Program-made: the position numbers and the translations under genes | Notes under the pieces: model-generated | Database searches by the model: none | Told to the model about the DNA's origin: nothing | Seen by the model: the letters and a program-made list of their open reading frames with translations, nothing else | NCBI RefSeq assembly: GCF_002086695.1 | Contig: NZ_MVIH01000003.1 | Location: 186,001-250,000, forward strand | Direction: 5' to 3' | DNA: 64,000 nt | Source of the DNA: Mycolicibacterium rhodesiae | Lineage (GTDB): Bacteria > Actinomycetota > Actinomycetes > Mycobacteriales > Mycobacteriaceae | Part shown: piece after piece, positions 47,004 to 55,583 of the stretch | Layout of the letters: every line of letters begins with the position of its first letter | How positions within the stretch are numbered: position 1 is the first letter of the stretch

Positions 47004-47245
47004 CCGACATCGGTGATGAGGTTCTGGCGCTGGTCGCGGCGATGGCCCCCGATACGGCCCGCGAGCCCGACCTGAGCAGCGCACTGATCGGCGATCTCGG
47101 ATATACCTCACTGCGGCTGCTCGAGCTGTCGATCGCCGTCGAGCGAGCCTTCGAACTGCCGCAGCTCGATCAGGAGATGCTCGCCGGCGTCGCAACCGTC
47201 GGTGATCTGGTGAATCTCGTTAACGCCCACAAGGAACCGACATGA
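47000..47245 (+). CDS. Acyl carrier protein
   Basis: 81 residues, three to four helices. The phosphopantetheine attachment site is Ser37 in GDLGYTSLRLLEL; the usual LGxDSL reads YTSL, so the Asp before the Ser is Thr but the Ser and following Leu are kept. Free-standing carrier, placed directly after the acyl-AMP ligase that would charge it and before a thioester-reductase-like SDR. ATGA overlaps with both. Confidence 0.9.
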   Translation: MTDIGDEVLALVAAMAPDTAREPDLSSALIGDLGYTSLRLLELSIAVERAFELPQLDQEMLAGVATVGDLVNLVNAHKEPT

Positions 47246-48291
47246 GCGGGACCGTGCTGGTCACAGGTGCCGCCGGACACGTCGGTGCCGGAGTCGTCGC
47301 CCGCCTGTCCCGGCGCGGGTACACCGTCATCGCGCTGACACACGATCGGCCGGTCGTCGCCGCGCGAATGCTGACCGGTGATGTGCGCAGTGAAGACTTC
47401 GGTCTCGACCGGCAGACCGTGGCGAAACTTGCGAACGAGGTCGACGTGGTGGTGCATTCCGCTGCGGTGACCGACTTCGGGCTGCCGGAGCAGCGCTATA
47501 CCGAGATCAACGTCGACGGAACGGCCAATGCGCTTGCCTTGGCACGCTGCTTCGATGCCGGTTTGGTCTATGTGAGCACCATCTACGTCTGCGGCGAGAC
47601 CGAAGGGGTTTTCTACGAGGACCAGCTCGATATCGGTCAACGGTTCAGCAACGCCTACGAACAGAGCAAGTATCGGGCCGAACAACTGGTCGCCGCGGCC
47701 GGAGTCCGATCGGTGGTCGTCCGGCCGGGCATCGTCACCGGCGAGTACCGCACCGGGAACACCGGGGTCTACAAACACATCTACCAGTTGCTCAAGGTGA
47801 TCGTCGAGGGCAGATTGCGGACGCTGCCCGGAAACTATTCTGCGACACTGGGACTGGTCCCGATCGGCCACGTCGCCGACGTCGTCGCGGCCGCGGTGGA
47901 GAGCTTCGACGACAACATCGGACGAACATTCCATGCGGTGGGCGCCAACGCCCTCTCGCTGCGCACCGTCTCCGACGTCCTCGCCGAATATCCGTCCTTC
48001 TGCATCCCTGATTTCGTTCCGCCCAGTACGTTCAGCGAGTCTTATCTCGACGAGATCGAGCGACGCTATTTCGACAAGGTCGGGATCCTCTATACGAGCT
48101 ACCTGAGGCGACACCTGGAGTTCGACAGCACCAACACTCGCGAGCGGCTCGGTATCACGCCGCCCGCCATCGGACCGGGCTACTTCCGGCGCCTTCTCGA
48201 CTCCTGCTTACGCACTGGCTATTTGGGACGGCCGGAGCCGTCAGTGGCCGAGGTTTTGGCCCGCCTGCAGGCCAAGAGGAGTTCCGCATGA
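47242..48291 (+). CDS. Extended SDR, thioester-reductase/NAD_binding_4-like
   Basis: 349 residues. GAAGHVGAGVV near the N-terminus binds NAD(P), YVSTIYVCGE and YEQSKYRAEQLV hold the catalytic Ser, Tyr and Lys, and VRPGIVTGEYRTGNTG follows. The STIYVCGE plus YEQSKYxAE pattern is that of carboxylic acid / thioester reductase domains and fatty acyl reductases, which release an acyl thioester from a carrier as an aldehyde or alcohol. A sugar epimerase is the main alternative. Placed after the carrier protein, the first reading fits better. Confidence 0.82.
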   Translation: MSGTVLVTGAAGHVGAGVVARLSRRGYTVIALTHDRPVVAARMLTGDVRSEDFGLDRQTVAKLANEVDVVVHSAAVTDFGLPEQRYTEINVDGTANALALARCFDAGLVYVSTIYVCGETEGVFYEDQLDIGQRFSNAYEQSKYRAEQLVAAAGVRSVVVRPGIVTGEYRTGNTGVYKHIYQLLKVIVEGRLRTLPGNYSATLGLVPIGHVADVVAAAVESFDDNIGRTFHAVGANALSLRTVSDVLAEYPSFCIPDFVPPSTFSESYLDEIERRYFDKVGILYTSYLRRHLEFDSTNTRERLGITPPAIGPGYFRRLLDSCLRTGYLGRPEPSVAEVLARLQAKRSSA

Positions 48292-49112
48292 TCAGTATCG
48301 GCAGCAGGTATGACTCGGACACCTACTTCATCGAGACGTGCGATGCGCTCGCCGCAATGAACGTCGACCGTGACACGTTCGCTCACGAGCATGCACTGAT
48401 GCTGCTCAAGCCCGATGCGGCCGTCACCGCAGCGATGGGATCGGCCATCACCTGGCTGCTCGATCACGGCTATCGCATCGTCGGGGCGTATCCGGTGCAG
48501 CTGACGTATCTGCATCTACGGGCGTTGTGGTATTTCAACTGGCACCGCGCGACCGCCGAGCGCCGCCGGGTTGCGGACCGTCTCGCCGGGTTGTCGCCGT
48601 CGCTGGTTCTCGTCGTCGGCCATCCCGACGGTGAGCAGCCGGTGTCGGTCCGGCTCACGGCGGACAAGGGACCTGCCGACCCCGCGCAGCGGCAGCCTCA
48701 TCATCTCCGGCATGCGCTGGCGGCCGGAACTTACCTGCTGAACAAGGTTCATACCCCCGATGATCCCGACGACGTGCTGCGGGAAATGAGTATCTACTTT
48801 CCGGATCCGCAACTGAGCGCCGTGATTTCCGCTTGCGTCCAAGGCGCCGACGCGACAGCAGATGCCGCTCGGATCGTTGACGGCATCGAGTCCGGCCTTG
48901 ACCGCAGGAGCGGTGACCTCGCCGCCGCACAGGATGCCGTCTGGCAGGGCCTTGGTGGGGTCGGCGGGTGGGACCGGCCCCGAACCGGTGAGGAATGGCT
49001 GGCTGCATTGGCGGATGCAGAAAAGCGGGGCATCGACGTCGATCCGTGGTTCCGGATCGTGATCGAGTCCTCGTATCTGCCGATGCACCGACAGGGAAGT
49101 GACGGGATATGA
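48288..49112 (+). CDS. Nucleoside diphosphate kinase-like protein
   Basis: 274 residues; NDP kinases proper have about 140. Residues 35-165 match the fold: ALMLLKPDAAVTAAMGSAI (KPD, 41-43), LVVGHPDG, GPADPAQRQPHHLRHALA and LNKVHTPDDPDDVLREMSI, in which His155 aligns with the phospho-histidine of NDP kinases. About 100 extra C-terminal residues are unassigned. It may transfer phosphate between nucleotides and a pathway intermediate. The match is motif-level, so a related kinase fold without NDP kinase activity is possible. Confidence 0.7.
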   Translation: MISIGSRYDSDTYFIETCDALAAMNVDRDTFAHEHALMLLKPDAAVTAAMGSAITWLLDHGYRIVGAYPVQLTYLHLRALWYFNWHRATAERRRVADRLAGLSPSLVLVVGHPDGEQPVSVRLTADKGPADPAQRQPHHLRHALAAGTYLLNKVHTPDDPDDVLREMSIYFPDPQLSAVISACVQGADATADAARIVDGIESGLDRRSGDLAAAQDAVWQGLGGVGGWDRPRTGEEWLAALADAEKRGIDVDPWFRIVIESSYLPMHRQGSDGI

Positions 49113-50026
49113 ACGGGGAGAACTATTCTCAGACGATTCGGCGGGAGTTGGTGCACAAGCGCGCTGTCTCCGAAGTGCTGATCACCTCGATGGGTGGACG
49201 GGGGGACACCTGGACGGCGCATGCCCAACTGCCCCGCCTGCACAGCTTTCACTCCGACGGACTGGGGCGGCAGGGGTCGTACTACGATCCGCTCCTCGTC
49301 CTGGAGGCGTTTCGGCAGGGATGCATCGCGGGCAGTCATCTGTTCTATGACGCACCGCCGGACGCCCGGCATACCGTACGGCTGTACGAACTGGCCGTTG
49401 TCGACTTCGACCATCTGGTGTGCGGTGCCGAGGTGCTGGATCTGGAGCTGAACATGGCGGTGCAGAAGGAGTTTCGTCGCGACGGCCATGATGCGGTGCA
49501 TGGTCTGGAAGTCCGTTCCGTCGTGGCCCATGAGGGCACCAAGACGATGGAACTGTCGGCAGCGTTCAACTGGATGCCGCTGGAAAAGTGGGACCGGCTG
49601 CGGGCCGGCGCGAGTTGGGACCCGGGCCCGCAGCCGGCTCCGGCCGATCCTCGGTCGGTCGGCCGGACGCGGATGGCGAACGTGGTGATCGGTGCTCCCG
49701 TCCACGCGGCGGCGAGTGGCGCGGCGAGCGCGCCGCTCGTTGTGGACATCAGTCACGCGATACTCTTCGACCATCCCCTCGACCATCTCCCCGGCGGACT
49801 CATCATCGAGGCTGCTCGACAGCTTTCCCTGGTGATCGCCGATTCGCGGGCGGAGGATCTCGTGGGTCCGTCGTGGCTGAAGATCGGGTTCCAGTCGTTC
49901 GCCGAAATGGATTCGGTGAGCGTGGTGTCGATGACACGCGATGGTGCCGACCCGCTGACGTTCCGAGGTGACATCACGCAGTCGGGGCAGACCAGGGCCA
50001 CCGTCGAACTGGCATTCATGGAATGA
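49109..50026 (+). CDS. AfsA-type (A-factor biosynthesis) hotdog protein
   Basis: 305 residues, two hotdog repeats. ELVHKRAVSEVLIT (His16) in the first and the FDHPLDHLPGGLIIEAARQL stretch (acids and His 221-226, Glu234) in the second are AfsA/ScbA/BarX signatures. In Streptomyces these enzymes condense a beta-ketoacyl thioester with dihydroxyacetone phosphate to start gamma-butyrolactone or furan hormones. Here the acyl donor would be the carrier protein of this operon. The acceptor is unknown. Overlaps neighbours by ATGA. Confidence 0.85.
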   Translation: MNGENYSQTIRRELVHKRAVSEVLITSMGGRGDTWTAHAQLPRLHSFHSDGLGRQGSYYDPLLVLEAFRQGCIAGSHLFYDAPPDARHTVRLYELAVVDFDHLVCGAEVLDLELNMAVQKEFRRDGHDAVHGLEVRSVVAHEGTKTMELSAAFNWMPLEKWDRLRAGASWDPGPQPAPADPRSVGRTRMANVVIGAPVHAAASGAASAPLVVDISHAILFDHPLDHLPGGLIIEAARQLSLVIADSRAEDLVGPSWLKIGFQSFAEMDSVSVVSMTRDGADPLTFRGDITQSGQTRATVELAFME

Positions 50027-50934
50027 CGGTCCTGCGGCGGACGGGCGGTATCGGCGCGTTCCTGATCGAACGATGCCTGCCGGTCTATCCCGTCTATCTG
50101 GCGCTATGGGTGATCGCCGTCGAGGGCATGGTCGTGATGGTCGGGCAGTCGCCCGGACCGTGGCGGCCGTCCTGGGATACCGCGCTGAAGATCGTGGCGC
50201 TCAACGCCGCCGGCGCCTTCCTGCGCATGGTCGACGATCAGAAGGATCTGGATTACGACAGGGTGTACAACCCGGACCGGCCACTGGTTCAGGGTCGTAT
50301 CAGCACCCGTGAGTTGCGGATCGCGATGATCCCGGCGGCAGTGCTGGCATTGCTGCTGGGGGCGACAGTCTCGTTCTGGACGTCCGTGCTCGTGGCGCTC
50401 GTCCTCGGCTACAGCCTTGTCCTGTGGTGGTTGGAGTCGCGGGTTCCGGTGGTGCGCGACAACCCGTTGGTGAACCTGGCGGCGGCATGCCCCGCGCAGT
50501 TCCTGGCAACGGGTTTCGCGATGACGGGCCTGCCGGGTGTCGGAGATGCATCCTGGGTACAGCTGGCCGCCGTCCTGCTGGTGTTCACCAGCGCATTCCT
50601 GCATGTTGAGTTGGCGCGCAAGACCACTCGGGCGGCAGCGGCCGATGACCTGCGGTCGTATTCGCGGGTCATCGGGTCCACCGCAAGCGGACTCGCGGTG
50701 TTGGTCCTCGGGTTGTCGGCCGTGCTGGTGGAAGTGCTGCTCACGTCGCCGTGGAGCTGGGCGGGGCACTGGTGGCCGATTGCCTGGTCGCCCGTCGCGG
50801 CGGGGGTGTTGCCGTGCATATCCGCGTGGATCTTCTTCGTCCGGCGTCCCGACAGTCATCCTGGTGGTCTGCCAACAGCTTTCGTCATCGTGTTCTACCT
50901 CGCCATCATCGGCCAGGGTTTGGTCTACCACTAG
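50023..50934 (+). CDS. UbiA family prenyltransferase
   Basis: 303 residues, eight or nine membrane helices. The first acidic motif reads RMVDDQKDLDYDRVYNPDRP (Asp71-Asp79) followed by LVQGRIS, the UbiA pattern; the second, near residues 205-220, is ARKTTRAAAADDLRSYSR. UbiA enzymes join an isoprenoid diphosphate to an aromatic ring, sugar phosphate or other acceptor in the membrane. Last of the seven ATGA-linked genes. Confidence 0.9.
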   Translation: MTVLRRTGGIGAFLIERCLPVYPVYLALWVIAVEGMVVMVGQSPGPWRPSWDTALKIVALNAAGAFLRMVDDQKDLDYDRVYNPDRPLVQGRISTRELRIAMIPAAVLALLLGATVSFWTSVLVALVLGYSLVLWWLESRVPVVRDNPLVNLAAACPAQFLATGFAMTGLPGVGDASWVQLAAVLLVFTSAFLHVELARKTTRAAAADDLRSYSRVIGSTASGLAVLVLGLSAVLVEVLLTSPWSWAGHWWPIAWSPVAAGVLPCISAWIFFVRRPDSHPGGLPTAFVIVFYLAIIGQGLVYH

Positions 50935-50948
50935 AAAGGGGCCCTAGA

Positions 50949-52232
50949 GTGCGGATCCTCATACCGCTGGTCGGTAGTCGCGGGGACGTTCAGCCCGGGG
51001 TGGCGCTCGGACTGGAACTCGAGCGTCGCGGCCACGACGTGATGATCGGTGCACCACCGAATTTCGTCGACTTCGTCGCCAGAGCAGGTCTGACCGCGCG
51101 CCAATTCGGCCCCGACGTCCATGCGTTGTATTCCTCACCGGAGGGGCAGAGGGCATTGGCGGCCGGTAGCACGTTCAAGCTGATGTCGATGGTGTCGAAG
51201 CAGATGTCGGAATACGCCGACCGAATGGACGACGAGTTGATCGACATCTCCAAGGGCGCGGAGATGATCGTCTGCACCACCTTCAGTGAGGACCGGTCGG
51301 CGATCGTGTCGGAGGCCCTGGGTATCCCAATGGTGACACTGCACACCTACCCGTGCCGCAAGAACAGTCTGTACGCGCCGCCCGGATCGGTGCCGGCCAA
51401 CTGGACGGTGCCGGGCGTCTTCAACCGCGTGGCTTGGTCCGCGATCGAACGACTGCGGACGGTGGTGTTCGGCAAGTACCTCAACAACCTTCGCGGCAAG
51501 CTCGATCTACCGCGATCGTGGGCCAGCACGGAATCGACTCTCGCGGGGCGCAATGTCCCCGAACTGCAGATGTACGACCCCGCGTTCGTGCCGGGCTTGG
51601 CGCAGGAGTGGGGCTCGTCGCGGCCCATGGTCGGGTTTCTGTGGTTGCCGCAGTCGGCCCGGGCGGCGATCGGTGAATCGGCCGAAGATCATGCCGAGGT
51701 GCTCCAGTGGGTGGACGGTGGCACACCACCGATCTTCTTCGGGTTCGGCAGCATGCCGATTCTGGATTTCGGGTCGGTGCTGGGCATGATCGAGCACATC
51801 TGCGACAGAACCGGCGAGCGGGCGCTGGTCAGCGTCGGCGGCGCTCACTTGGACCCCGCGCTGCGCAACACCTCCGACAACGTGAAGGTCGTCGACACGC
51901 TGGCACACGATCTCGTCTTCCCGCACTGCCGAGCCGCGGTACACCACGGCGGGATCGGCACCCTCTTCGAGAGCCTGCGGGCGGGGCTGCCGACGCTGGT
52001 GTGCTCGGTGTCGTTCGATCAGCCGGTATGGGGACACCAGGTCGAAAAGCTCGGTGTCGGCGCGCATGTGCCGTTCACCAAGTTGCGGGCCGACACCCTC
52101 GGGTCAGGCATCGACACGATTCTGGATCCGCAGATGCGCCTGCGCGCTGAGGCGTTCGGCGCTCGCCTGCAAGCGACCGGCGATGGTGTGCCGCGGGTCT
52201 GCGACATCGTGGAGAAGACGGCGGCCCGTTAG
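50949..52232 (+). CDS. GT1 family glycosyltransferase (UDP-sugar:natural product type)
   Basis: 427 residues from GTG at 50949, 14 nt after the prenyltransferase and behind AAAGGGG. N-terminal IPLVGSRGDVQPGVALG and C-terminal HHGGIGTLFESLRAGLPTL, then DQPVWGHQVEKLGVG, are the sterol/glycopeptide/macrolide-type GT-B signatures (GDVQP and the donor-sugar loop). It would add a sugar from a nucleotide donor to the pathway product. Its stop overlaps the convergent P450 by 4 nt. Confidence 0.92.
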   Translation: MRILIPLVGSRGDVQPGVALGLELERRGHDVMIGAPPNFVDFVARAGLTARQFGPDVHALYSSPEGQRALAAGSTFKLMSMVSKQMSEYADRMDDELIDISKGAEMIVCTTFSEDRSAIVSEALGIPMVTLHTYPCRKNSLYAPPGSVPANWTVPGVFNRVAWSAIERLRTVVFGKYLNNLRGKLDLPRSWASTESTLAGRNVPELQMYDPAFVPGLAQEWGSSRPMVGFLWLPQSARAAIGESAEDHAEVLQWVDGGTPPIFFGFGSMPILDFGSVLGMIEHICDRTGERALVSVGGAHLDPALRNTSDNVKVVDTLAHDLVFPHCRAAVHHGGIGTLFESLRAGLPTLVCSVSFDQPVWGHQVEKLGVGAHVPFTKLRADTLGSGIDTILDPQMRLRAEAFGARLQATGDGVPRVCDIVEKTAAR

Positions 52233-53566
52233 CCGGGCTTTCGAGGCGAGAAGACCACCGGCAGCGACGCCGGCGACAGGACGAAATCCTTGGCTTGTGG
52301 CTTGACCTGGAAACCGGAAGGCAGCCGGATGTCCCAGCGCGAGAACAGTGCCGCGGCCTGCAGGGTGATCGACAACAGCGCGAATTGGCTTCCGGGGCAA
52401 TGTCGTTGGCCCAGGCCGAACGCCATCATGACGTCGCGATCCACCGAGTCGGATTCCCAGCGGTCGGGGTCGAAGGTCGAGGCATGGGGGAAATACCGGT
52501 CCTGCAGATGAATCATCAACGGGCTGAACAAGATGTTGGTGCCATCTTCGAACTCCGCCGAGCCGATGCGGACCGGCCCGTCGGCGGTGAGGATGCTGAT
52601 CCACGGTGCCCACAATCGCAGTGTCTCGGTGAGAACGTTGCGCAGGTAGCGCAATGCGGGCACATCGCCGACTTCCACAGGGCGAGAACCGACTACACAG
52701 TCCAGTTCGTCGCGGATCTTCGCGGCGATGTCGGGCGCGCGACTTGTCTCGTAGATGAGCCAGGAGAACATCGACGACTGGGATCCGATGCTCGCCGCCA
52801 GTGCCAGCAGCAGTTCGTCGACGAGGTCGTCATCGGAGAGCGTTGCCCCGGTCTCCTCGTCGACGTGATGCAGAAGCGCCGAGAGCATGTCGCCCTCGTC
52901 GGGTGCCTGGCGCCTGCGCTCGATGAGCGAGCGCAGCGCGCGGCGCACCCGCCTCGAATCGGAGATGAATCGGCGGTTGGCCAGCACCCGCAACTGCCTT
53001 GCGGTCTTGGGCAGGGCGCCGCGGATGATGACTTCGCTGAGCAGCCAGGGGGTTCGCTCGCGGATGACGTCGATTTCCTCGGCGTCGGATTGGGCGCGGA
53101 GCAGAGTTGCCAGCATGGTGCGCATCACCAGCTGATGCACGCTGGCCCGCAAGTCGGTCTGGGCGCCGCCGACAAGTGAGCCCGACCATTCGTCGGCGAT
53201 CGCAGCGACCGTGAGGCCGTACTCGTTGAGGCGGCGTTGCCGAAAGACCGGGGCGATCAGCCGGCGCCGCAGGTCGTGTTCCGGCCCGCTGAGCACATTG
53301 GTCGCGCCGCTGACCAATTCGTGGATGGCCTCGCGCATCGGCTCGCGGTGGAACGCCCCCGCCCTGCCGAGGCTGACGTCGCGGATCAGCTCCGGGGTGG
53401 TGAGCAGGTAGGAGGCCCGCGGGCCCAGATACACCCGGACGATCGGACCGATGCCGGCGGCGCGCAGCAGCAACTCGCGGGGATCACCGGTGACCATATG
53501 GGCGTGGCCGATCAACGGCAGACGCCCTGGCGCCGTGGGGATTCCAGAGAGGCCGGCTGGCGTCAT
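52229..53566 (-). CDS. Cytochrome P450
   Basis: 445 residues. Heme-binding FGLGQRHCPG with Cys390, ExxR as ETLR and the DPDRW segment are all present. The I-helix motif normally AGxDTT or AGxETT reads IGSQSS, so Gln replaces the acid and Ser the Thr involved in O2 activation. It converges on the glycosyltransferase with a 4-nt overlap and may finish the pathway product by oxidation, though it is on the opposite strand. No ferredoxin gene is adjacent. Confidence 0.92.
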   Translation of the reverse strand: MTPAGLSGIPTAPGRLPLIGHAHMVTGDPRELLLRAAGIGPIVRVYLGPRASYLLTTPELIRDVSLGRAGAFHREPMREAIHELVSGATNVLSGPEHDLRRRLIAPVFRQRRLNEYGLTVAAIADEWSGSLVGGAQTDLRASVHQLVMRTMLATLLRAQSDAEEIDVIRERTPWLLSEVIIRGALPKTARQLRVLANRRFISDSRRVRRALRSLIERRRQAPDEGDMLSALLHHVDEETGATLSDDDLVDELLLALAASIGSQSSMFSWLIYETSRAPDIAAKIRDELDCVVGSRPVEVGDVPALRYLRNVLTETLRLWAPWISILTADGPVRIGSAEFEDGTNILFSPLMIHLQDRYFPHASTFDPDRWESDSVDRDVMMAFGLGQRHCPGSQFALLSITLQAAALFSRWDIRLPSGFQVKPQAKDFVLSPASLPVVFSPRKPG

Positions 53567-53584
53567 GGCGGCAGCGTAGCGGGT

Positions 53585-55279
53585 TTACGACGAGGTCAGG
53601 CTACGAACGGCTTCGATGCGGGCCTTGAGCTGATCGGTGGTGGCGGCGGCCACCGGTGGTCCGCCGCAGACCCGGCGCAATTCGTTGTGAATCTGACCGT
53701 GCGTCTTACCGGTGCGGTGATGCGCCAGCGACACCAGGGCGTTGAGTTCGCGGCGCAGATCCCGCAGCTGACCGTGCGTGGTCAGCCGGGGCACCTCGCC
53801 ACTGGCGGTTCGCTTCTCGATCTGCTCTTCTTGCCTGCGCCGCAACAGATCTCGCATCGACTCGGCGTCGAGAAGGCCAGGAATGCCGAGGTAGTCCGCC
53901 TCCTCGTCGCTACCTGCCGGCGTCGCGGTCCCGAACGACGACCCGTCGAAGATGACCTGATCGAGCTCGGCGTCGGCGCCCAGATACTCGATCTTGTTCT
54001 CGCCCTCGTCTGGCTCGTCGCGGTTCTGCTTGGCCAACTCCGCCTCGAGCGGATCGTCCTCGAGGTTCTCCCGGTGCGGCTTGCCCAGCACGTGATTGCG
54101 CTGCGCTTCCATCTCGCTGGCGAGCAGCAGCAAGTTGGGCACTGACGGCAAGAAGATGCACGCGGTTTCACCGGGGCGCCGGGACCGCACGAACCGGCCG
54201 ATCGCCTGGGCGAAGAACAGCGGAGTCGAGGCGCTGGTGGCGTACACGCCGACCGCCAGGCGCGGCACGTCGACCCCTTCGGACACCATGCGCACCGCGA
54301 CCAGCCAACGCGATGTGCTCGCCGAGAACTGGGAGATGCGATCCGAGGCACCCTTGTCGTCGGAGAGGACGACGGTGGGCGCTTCACCGGTGATCTTGAG
54401 CAACAAATCGGCGTACGCGCGCGCGGCGGTCTGATCGGAGGCGATGATCATGCCGCCCGCGTCGGGCACGTGTTCGCGAAGCCCGCGCAGCCGGGTGTCG
54501 GCAGCGGCGATCACCGCGGGCATCCATTCGCCGGCCGGGTTGAGCGCGGTCTTCCACGCCCGCGCGGTCTGCTCGGCGGTCAGCGGCTCGCCGAGGCGCG
54601 CCGCGTGCTCCTCGCCGGCACTGTCCCGCCAGCGGGCCTCACCGGAGTACGCCATGAACATGACCGGGCGCACGACGCCGTCGGCCAGCGCATCGGAGTA
54701 GCCATAGGTGTGGTCGGCGGACGAGCGGGCGAAGCCGTCGGGTCCGACTTCGTAGTTGATGAACGGGATGGGGCTGTCGTCGCTGCGGAACGGGGTCCCG
54801 GTCAGCGACAGTCGCCGCGTCGCGTCGTCGAACGCCTCCCGGATGGCGTCGCCCCAGGTTTTGGCGTCACCGCCGTGGTGGATCTCGTCGAACACGACGA
54901 GCGTCTTGCGATTCTCGGTGCGCACCCGGTGCCGGGTGGGGTGGCTGGCAACCTGGGCGTAGGTGACCACGACGCCGTGATACTCCGCGGAGGTCTGCGA
55001 ATTCGAGTTGGAGAACTTGGGGTCGAGAGCAATGCCGTGCCGTGCCGCGGCCTGCGCCCACTGGATCTTGAGGTGCTCGGTCGGGACGACGATGGTGACC
55101 GCTTCGACTGTGCCCTCGGCGAGGAGCTCGGCGACGATCCGCAGGGCGAAGGTGGTCTTACCGGCGCCGGGGGTCGCGACAGCGAGAAAATCGCGCGGCT
55201 TGGCGGCCAGATACTTGACCAACGCCCGTCGCTGCCAGCCCCGTAACGCCTGGGTGCTGGGCGCATCAACTGCCCGCAC
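53585..55279 (-). CDS. SF2 DEAD/DEAH-box helicase
   Basis: 564 residues, GTG start behind GAGAGGAG. Motif I is ATPGAGKTTFALRI, motif II DEIHHGG, motif III LTGTPFRSD, and later VAVRMVSEGVDVPRL and QAIGRFVRS give motifs V and VI. It resembles XPB/UvsW-like SF2 helicases. The C-terminal 130 residues are acidic then coiled. A role in nucleic-acid unwinding is likely, the pathway unknown. Its 5' region is not shared with the neighbours. Confidence 0.9.
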   Translation of the reverse strand: MRAVDAPSTQALRGWQRRALVKYLAAKPRDFLAVATPGAGKTTFALRIVAELLAEGTVEAVTIVVPTEHLKIQWAQAAARHGIALDPKFSNSNSQTSAEYHGVVVTYAQVASHPTRHRVRTENRKTLVVFDEIHHGGDAKTWGDAIREAFDDATRRLSLTGTPFRSDDSPIPFINYEVGPDGFARSSADHTYGYSDALADGVVRPVMFMAYSGEARWRDSAGEEHAARLGEPLTAEQTARAWKTALNPAGEWMPAVIAAADTRLRGLREHVPDAGGMIIASDQTAARAYADLLLKITGEAPTVVLSDDKGASDRISQFSASTSRWLVAVRMVSEGVDVPRLAVGVYATSASTPLFFAQAIGRFVRSRRPGETACIFLPSVPNLLLLASEMEAQRNHVLGKPHRENLEDDPLEAELAKQNRDEPDEGENKIEYLGADAELDQVIFDGSSFGTATPAGSDEEADYLGIPGLLDAESMRDLLRRRQEEQIEKRTASGEVPRLTTHGQLRDLRRELNALVSLAHHRTGKTHGQIHNELRRVCGGPPVAAATTDQLKARIEAVRSLTSS

Positions 55280-55583
55280 CCCTGGGACTCCTCTCGGTCG
55301 AGATGGACTCTAGCGCAAGCATATCCGCCTGCGCACTTCGATCCGGCGTGTCGTCGGACCAAGCACGGATGGATTGTTTCGGAGGCCCAGCGGTGGCCTG
55401 ACCAACACCGGGCGGAACTTCCCGACGTCGAGTGGTGCAAACACCGTACAGGTATTCGCAAAGACACAGAATTCGCGCAGTTCGAGGTGGGGAAGGGGAC
55501 ATCGCAAGCACGAATGGCAAGGTGCGCGCTTTGAGGAATGGTCGCTCCGTGGGCGTCGTTGCGGCCACGTTAGCCGCGCGGAC
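55280..55583. other. Intergenic region upstream of the helicase
   Basis: About 300 nt between the helicase start and the end of the divergent-pair regulator gene. Short frames exist but have no ribosome-binding site or protein-like composition. GAGAGGAG lies at the helicase end. I see nothing else supportable in it. Confidence 0.5.
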
